Below are positions 46,327-50,142 of a DNA stretch of 50,142 nucleotides, piece by piece. Source of the DNA: Burkholderiales bacterium (GTDB lineage: Bacteria; Pseudomonadota; Gammaproteobacteria; Burkholderiales; Burkholderiaceae_C); assembly GCA_022758925.1 (NCBI GenBank), contig JAEMQF010000267.1, positions 1-50,142 on the forward strand, read 5' to 3'. A program made the translations under genes and the position numbers. The notes under the pieces were generated by a model. That model made no database searches. It had not been told where the DNA came from and was given only the letters and a program-made list of their open reading frames with translations. Positions within the stretch are counted from its first letter, which is position 1. Every line of letters starts with the position of its first letter.

Positions 46327-48726
46327 ATGCACGATACTGATCGGGTGGAGCGACAACCCACCGAGCCCACCGCGCCCACCGAGCCCACCAGGCTCCAACG
46401 ACAATTGGCATCGCTGCCGCCATGGGCCCGCTGGACGGCAAGAATCGTTGCCCTCAGTCTTGCGCTGGGCGCGGCGGCTGCCACCGCGGTCGCACTCCTG
46501 ATCGGGATCGCGTTGTGCGTGGCCCACCCAAACCTTCCCGAGGTCAGCGGGCTCACTGAATATCGGCCGAAGCTGCCGATGCGCATCTTCGCCGCCGACG
46601 GCGTGTTGCTCGCAGAGTTCGGTGAAGAGCGTCGCAGTTTCATGCCGATCGGGCAGATTCCGCAAGTGATGAAAGACGCCGTCCTCGCGATCGAGGACGC
46701 GCGGTTCTTTCAGCACAGCGGCGTCGACTACAAGGGCCTGCTGCGCGCCGGGATGGTCAATTTCGGCGAGTCACGCAGCCAGGGCGCTTCCACCATCACG
46801 ATGCAGCTGGCGCGCAATTTCTACCTGTCGACCGAGAAGACCTTCACGCGCAAGATCTACGAGATCTTGCTGGCGATGAAGATCGAGAGCCTGCTCAGCA
46901 AGGAGCAGATTCTCGAGGTCTACATGAATCAGATCTACCTCGGGCAACGCGCCTACGGGTTTGCCTCGGCGAGCGAAATCTACTTCGGCAAACCGCTGTC
47001 GGAGATCGGCATCGCCGAGGCGGCCATGCTCGCCGGCCTGCCCAAGGCACCCTCGGCGTACAACCCGATCAGCAACCCCAAACGCGCCAAGGAGCGGCAG
47101 CAGCACATCATCGACAGGATGGAGGTCAACGGCTACATCGACGAGGTGCAGCAAGAGGCTGCCAAAGCCCAGGTTCTGAGATATCGCCGCCCGTCGGAAC
47201 TGCCGGCCCATGCCGAGCATGTGACCGAGGTCGCGCGCCAATTGATCTTCGAACAGTACGGCGACGAAGCCTACAGCCGCGGCCTGAATGTCTACCTCAC
47301 CTTGAATTCCGCCGACCAGAACGTCGCCTACCGTGCGTTGCGCAAGGGCCTCATGGACTACGAACGGCGCCAGGTGTACCGCGGACCGCAGGCCTACACC
47401 GACCTGCCCGCCGACCCCCACGAAATCGATGCCCGGGTTGCCGAAGTGCTGCTGGATCACCCGGACAACGACGAATTGAAGGCCGCGGTCGTGCTCGAAG
47501 CAAGCCCCAGGAAAGTGCTGGCGATGCTGCAAAGCGGCGAGACGGTGTCGATCACCGGCGACGGCCTCAAGCCCGCGGCATCGGGGCTGGCTGACAAGTC
47601 CGCTGCCAAGATCAGGGTGCGGCGTGGCGCCGTGATTCGGATCACGCAGGCCGCCAAAGGCGACTGGACGATCACCCAATTGCCCGAAGTCGAGGGCGCG
47701 TTCATCGCGCTCGATCCACGCACCGGCGCCGTGCGCGCGATGATTGGCGGTTTCGCTTTCGCGAAGAGCAAGTTCAATCACGTGACCCAGGCCTGGCGCC
47801 AACCGGGGTCGAGTTTCAAGCCCTTCATCTACTCCGCCGCGCTTGAGCAAGGCTTCACGCCGGCAACCGTGATCAACGACGGGCCGCTGTTCTTCGACGC
47901 CGACGCGACCGGCAGTCAACCCTGGGAGCCGAAGAACTACGATGGTGGTTTCGAAGGACCGATGTCGCTGCGCCGCGGCCTGGCCAAGTCGAAGAACATG
48001 ATTTCGATTCGCATCCTGCAGGCCATCGGGCCCGCTTACGCGCGCAACTGGCTGACGCGTTTCGGCTTCGACCTGGAACGGCACCCTGCGTATCTGACGA
48101 TGGCGCTTGGCGCAGGCTCGGTCACCCCGATGCAGATGGCGAGTGCGTATGCGGTTTTTGCCAACGGCGGATACCGGGTCCACCCGACACTCATCGCCAG
48201 GATCACCGACACCAAAGGGCGGGTCCTGAGCGAGGCCGTGCCCAGCGTGCTGGACGAGTCGTCTCGGACTCTGAGTGCGCGCAACGTGTTCGTCATGAGC
48301 AGCCTGCTGCAGGAGGTGACGCGCTCGGGAACCGCGGCCGACGCCCAAGCCAAACTCAAGCGCCGTGACGTTTATGGCAAGACGGGCACGACGAACGACT
48401 CGCAAGACGCCTGGTTCGCGGGCTGGCAGCGCTCGGTCCTGGCCGTGGTCTGGATCGGCTACGACGCACCGCGCAAGCTGGGTGCGCGCGAGACCGGCGG
48501 CGGCTTGGCGCTGCCGGTGTGGATCGACTACATGACGCACGCGCTGCAAGGCGTTGCCGTCGAAGAACCCGAGGCGCCGCCGGGTGTCGTGAACGTTGAC
48601 AACGAGTGGTTCTTCACCGAATTCGCGCAGGGTCAAGGCGTGAGCAGCCTGGGCCTCGAGGAGAACGCGGTGCCCGCCCCTCAGGAAGAAGAGCGCAAGG
48701 GAATCCTGGATCTGTTCCGGCGTTGA
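46327..48726 (+). CDS. mrcA: Penicillin-binding protein 1A
   Basis: 799 residues from ATG 46327 (MHDTDRVERQ). Upstream in-frame starts at 46270 and 46303 precede or overlap the TATAAT box, so they are unlikely. Bifunctional peptidoglycan synthase: a short cytoplasmic N terminus with PTEPTAPTEP, one membrane helix (about 40-65), the GT51 transglycosylase with AIEDARFFQHSGVDYKG (catalytic Glu123) and QGASTITMQLARNFYL, an OB-like insert, and the transpeptidase with S495-S-F-K498 in QPGSSFKPFIYSAALEQGF, SKN in RRGLAKSKNMISIRIL and KTGTT at 685-689. Full PBP1A length. Divergent from pilM, as in many proteobacteria. Confidence 0.96.
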   Translation: MHDTDRVERQPTEPTAPTEPTRLQRQLASLPPWARWTARIVALSLALGAAAATAVALLIGIALCVAHPNLPEVSGLTEYRPKLPMRIFAADGVLLAEFGEERRSFMPIGQIPQVMKDAVLAIEDARFFQHSGVDYKGLLRAGMVNFGESRSQGASTITMQLARNFYLSTEKTFTRKIYEILLAMKIESLLSKEQILEVYMNQIYLGQRAYGFASASEIYFGKPLSEIGIAEAAMLAGLPKAPSAYNPISNPKRAKERQQHIIDRMEVNGYIDEVQQEAAKAQVLRYRRPSELPAHAEHVTEVARQLIFEQYGDEAYSRGLNVYLTLNSADQNVAYRALRKGLMDYERRQVYRGPQAYTDLPADPHEIDARVAEVLLDHPDNDELKAAVVLEASPRKVLAMLQSGETVSITGDGLKPAASGLADKSAAKIRVRRGAVIRITQAAKGDWTITQLPEVEGAFIALDPRTGAVRAMIGGFAFAKSKFNHVTQAWRQPGSSFKPFIYSAALEQGFTPATVINDGPLFFDADATGSQPWEPKNYDGGFEGPMSLRRGLAKSKNMISIRILQAIGPAYARNWLTRFGFDLERHPAYLTMALGAGSVTPMQMASAYAVFANGGYRVHPTLIARITDTKGRVLSEAVPSVLDESSRTLSARNVFVMSSLLQEVTRSGTAADAQAKLKRRDVYGKTGTTNDSQDAWFAGWQRSVLAVVWIGYDAPRKLGARETGGGLALPVWIDYMTHALQGVAVEEPEAPPGVVNVDNEWFFTEFAQGQGVSSLGLEENAVPAPQEEERKGILDLFRR

Positions 48727-48798
48727 ATTGGCGCTCGCCGCAGGTCACCCGAACTCATTGCGCTGAGGCGGAGTTGGCGGCGCGGTTTCAACGCTGTC

Positions 48799-49161
48799 TT
48801 ACTGCGGCGCGACGAAACGAAGCTCCACCCCGGCCTGTTCGCTGGCGCATGCAGACAGCGCCTCGAAAAACTCGCGCCCGTCCTTGGTGTCGCGCCACGC
48901 GCCCGCCCGGTACTTGAAGTGATGCCCGCCCGAGCGCGCCGCGAGCCAAATCTCGTGCAGCGGCGGCTGGGTATTGATGACGATCTTGCTCGAGTCGGGG
49001 AAACCCATCTCCAGCATGCCTCCGGTTCTGGCGCTGTCGATGTCGATCACATCGGATTGCAGCCAAGCGTCGAGCGCCGCTTCAACCGAACTCAGCAGCT
49101 TCAAACTCAGGCTGTGGTACGACGCGTCTGTCAGTTTCGCAGGGTCGGCTGAATCAGTCAT
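48799..49161 (-). CDS. cyaY: Frataxin-like protein CyaY
   Basis: 120 residues from ATG 49161; an ATG at 49176 (MILASMTDS) would add five residues. Iron-binding regulator of iron-sulfur cluster assembly. The frataxin fold shows SYHSLSLKLLSSVEAALDAW, an acidic ridge (SDVIDIDSARTG), MLEMGFPDSSKIVINTQPPL and the characteristic HEIWLAARSGGHHFKYRAG, then WRDTKDGREFFEALSACA. It is convergent with mrcA (72 bases apart) and divergent from lptM, with only 19 bases between their start codons. Confidence 0.95.
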   Translation of the reverse strand: MTDSADPAKLTDASYHSLSLKLLSSVEAALDAWLQSDVIDIDSARTGGMLEMGFPDSSKIVINTQPPLHEIWLAARSGGHHFKYRAGAWRDTKDGREFFEALSACASEQAGVELRFVAPQ

Positions 49162-49180
49162 CGACGCTAGAATCATTTTG

Positions 49181-49372
49181 ATGAAGTGTGACCGAACCAG
49201 ATTATCCGCGTCATCCAGGGCGTGGCTGCGTGTCGGCTGCAAGGCCCTGTTGTGCACACAGTTCTGCGCCATTTTGCTCGGCGTCGCTGGCTGCGGGCAA
49301 AAGGGCCCGCTGAGCTTGCCGAAGGCGCAAAGCGCAGCTCCGGCAGCCTCGTCACCGGCGACGAATCAATGA
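49181..49372 (+). CDS. lptM: LPS translocon maturation lipoprotein LptM (YifL)
   Basis: 63 residues from ATG 49181. A small lipoprotein with signal and lipobox GVAGC, followed by GQKGPLSLPKAQSAAPAA. The C-G-Q-K-G-P-L-x-L-P motif right after the lipidated Cys is diagnostic of LptM, which helps oxidative maturation of the LptDE translocon. A TAGAAT at 49168-49173 could be a -10 box; that would make the mRNA nearly leaderless. It sits immediately before lysA, overlapping it by 4 bases (ATGA), the usual cyaY/lptM/lysA arrangement. Confidence 0.92.
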   Translation: MKCDRTRLSASSRAWLRVGCKALLCTQFCAILLGVAGCGQKGPLSLPKAQSAAPAASSPATNQ

Positions 49373-50142
49373 AGCTGCCGGGCGCACCGCACATCGTTTA
49401 CCGCGGGGTCGAACTCTGTGTCGAGCAATGTTCGCTGAGCAGCCTCGCGCAGCGATTCGGCACTCCCCTGTTCGTGTATTCACTCGCGGCGATCGAGCAG
49501 GCACATCAAGCGTATCAAGTCGCGCTGCGCGGGCGCGAGCACCTCATCTGCTATGCGATGAAGGCGAATTCCAACCTCGCCTTGTTGCAGCAATTCGTGC
49601 GCCTGGGCTGTGGCTTTGACATCGTCTCCGTGGGTGAACTCGAACGTGTGCTGGCCGCGGGCGGCTCGCCCTCGACGGTGTTGTTTTCAGGTGTCGGCAA
49701 GACGCGCGCCGAAATGCGGCGCGCGCTCGAGGCGGGCGTGTTGTGCTTCAACGTCGAGAGTGACGCCGAGCTCGAGGTGCTTTCCGAAGTGGCGCAGCAG
49801 ACTACGGCCACCGCCCGCGTCAGTTTGCGCATCAACCCCGATGTCGACCCGAAGACGCATCCCTACATCTCCACGGGCCTGAAGTCGAACAAGTTCGGCA
49901 TCGCCCATGAGCATGCGTTCGCCTCGTACCAACGCGCCGCCGCGCTGCCGGGGATCGAGGTCATCGGCATCGATTGCCACATCGGTTCGCAGATCACGCA
50001 GATCGGGCCCTATCTCGATGCCGTCGACCGCCTGCTCGATCTCGTCGAACGCGTCGAATCGCAGGGCATCACGATCCACCATCTCGACCTCGGCGGCGGC
50101 CTGGGAATCACCTACCGGGACGAGACGCCCCCTTCGGCGACC
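49369..50142 (+). CDS. lysA: Diaminopimelate decarboxylase, N-terminal part
   Basis: The first 258 codons are present; the gene runs off the right edge. It starts at ATG 49369, inside the lptM stop. Decarboxylates meso-diaminopimelate to L-lysine using PLP. The fold-type III barrel is recognisable: RFGTPLFVYSLAAIEQAHQA, the PLP lysine in ICYAMKANSNLALLQQFVRL, GCGFDIVSVGELERVLAAGG, the phosphate/substrate segments RINPDVDPKTHPYISTGLKS and NKFGI, IGIDCHIGSQITQIGPY and HLDLGGGLGITY. Nothing is out of place in the visible part. Confidence 0.96.
   Translation, partial: MKLPGAPHIVYRGVELCVEQCSLSSLAQRFGTPLFVYSLAAIEQAHQAYQVALRGREHLICYAMKANSNLALLQQFVRLGCGFDIVSVGELERVLAAGGSPSTVLFSGVGKTRAEMRRALEAGVLCFNVESDAELEVLSEVAQQTTATARVSLRINPDVDPKTHPYISTGLKSNKFGIAHEHAFASYQRAAALPGIEVIGIDCHIGSQITQIGPYLDAVDRLLDLVERVESQGITIHHLDLGGGLGITYRDETPPSAT

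Noticed and set aside
46771..48636. 621-residue open frame antisense to mrcA
   Set aside because: Shadow of PBP1A codon use; no family features.

Overview
The window is GC-rich, gene-dense DNA from a betaproteobacterium, most likely of the order Burkholderiales. The evidence is gene content and order: rsmI/yraN/diaA/dolP, pilTU beside yggS-proC, a six-gene mla operon with mlaA inside it, pilMNOPQ followed by aroK-aroB and then gltBD, and the mrcA/cyaY/lptM/lysA block. This is core chromosome. I see no rRNA, tRNA, CRISPR array, prophage or intact insertion sequence. Genus assignment is not possible by eye.

Layout. 1-0.7 kb: start of an EF-G-like GTPase (cut by the window edge) and a poorly coding stretch with a possible YHS-motif relic. 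0.7-5.6 kb: AMP nucleosidase (amn), D-amino-acid dehydrogenase (dadA) and a biotin-carrier/carboxyltransferase fusion. 5.6-8.2 kb: rsmI, yraN, diaA, dolP (E. coli yraLNOP order without lpoA). 8.2-13 kb: pilT-pilU-oxidoreductase on the minus strand facing away from yggS-proC. 13.1-16.3 kb: ubiA, then groESL with a composite promoter, a CIRCE operator and a clear terminator. 16.4-19.5 kb: engB, cytochrome c4, msrPQ. 19.6-23.4 kb: mlaFEDACB. 23.8-29.8 kb: minor-pilin operon fimT-pilV-pilW-pilX-pilY1-pilE. 29.9-46 kb: eleven co-oriented minus-strand genes, pilMNOPQ, an Ig-like lipoprotein, aroK, aroB, a RAYT-like gene, gltB, gltD. 46.3-50.1 kb: mrcA, cyaY, lptM and the 5' part of lysA.

How the genes fit together. 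Three type IV pilus blocks lie in the window: retraction motors (pilTU), tip/minor pilins with PilY1, and the alignment complex with secretin (pilMNOPQ). The major pilin, PilB, PilC and PilD are not here. A second theme is the cell envelope: Mla lipid transport, PBP1A, DolP, LptM and MsrPQ. The rest is central metabolism (glutamate synthase, shikimate, proline, lysine, ubiquinone) and protein folding.

Most worth a second look: (1) a 660-residue, Cys-rich Ig-like (Big_1-type) lipoprotein between pilQ and aroK, a candidate pilus or secretin accessory; (2) a RAYT-like 'transposase' in the aro operon that has lost both HUH histidines and the usual tyrosines, next to a REP-like inverted repeat in front of gltB, which looks like a domesticated or dead enzyme; (3) a 615-residue BCCP-carboxyltransferase with no biotin carboxylase beside it; (4) a PilY1 with a very short N-terminal part, two Ca-loop-like motifs and a long C-terminal region.
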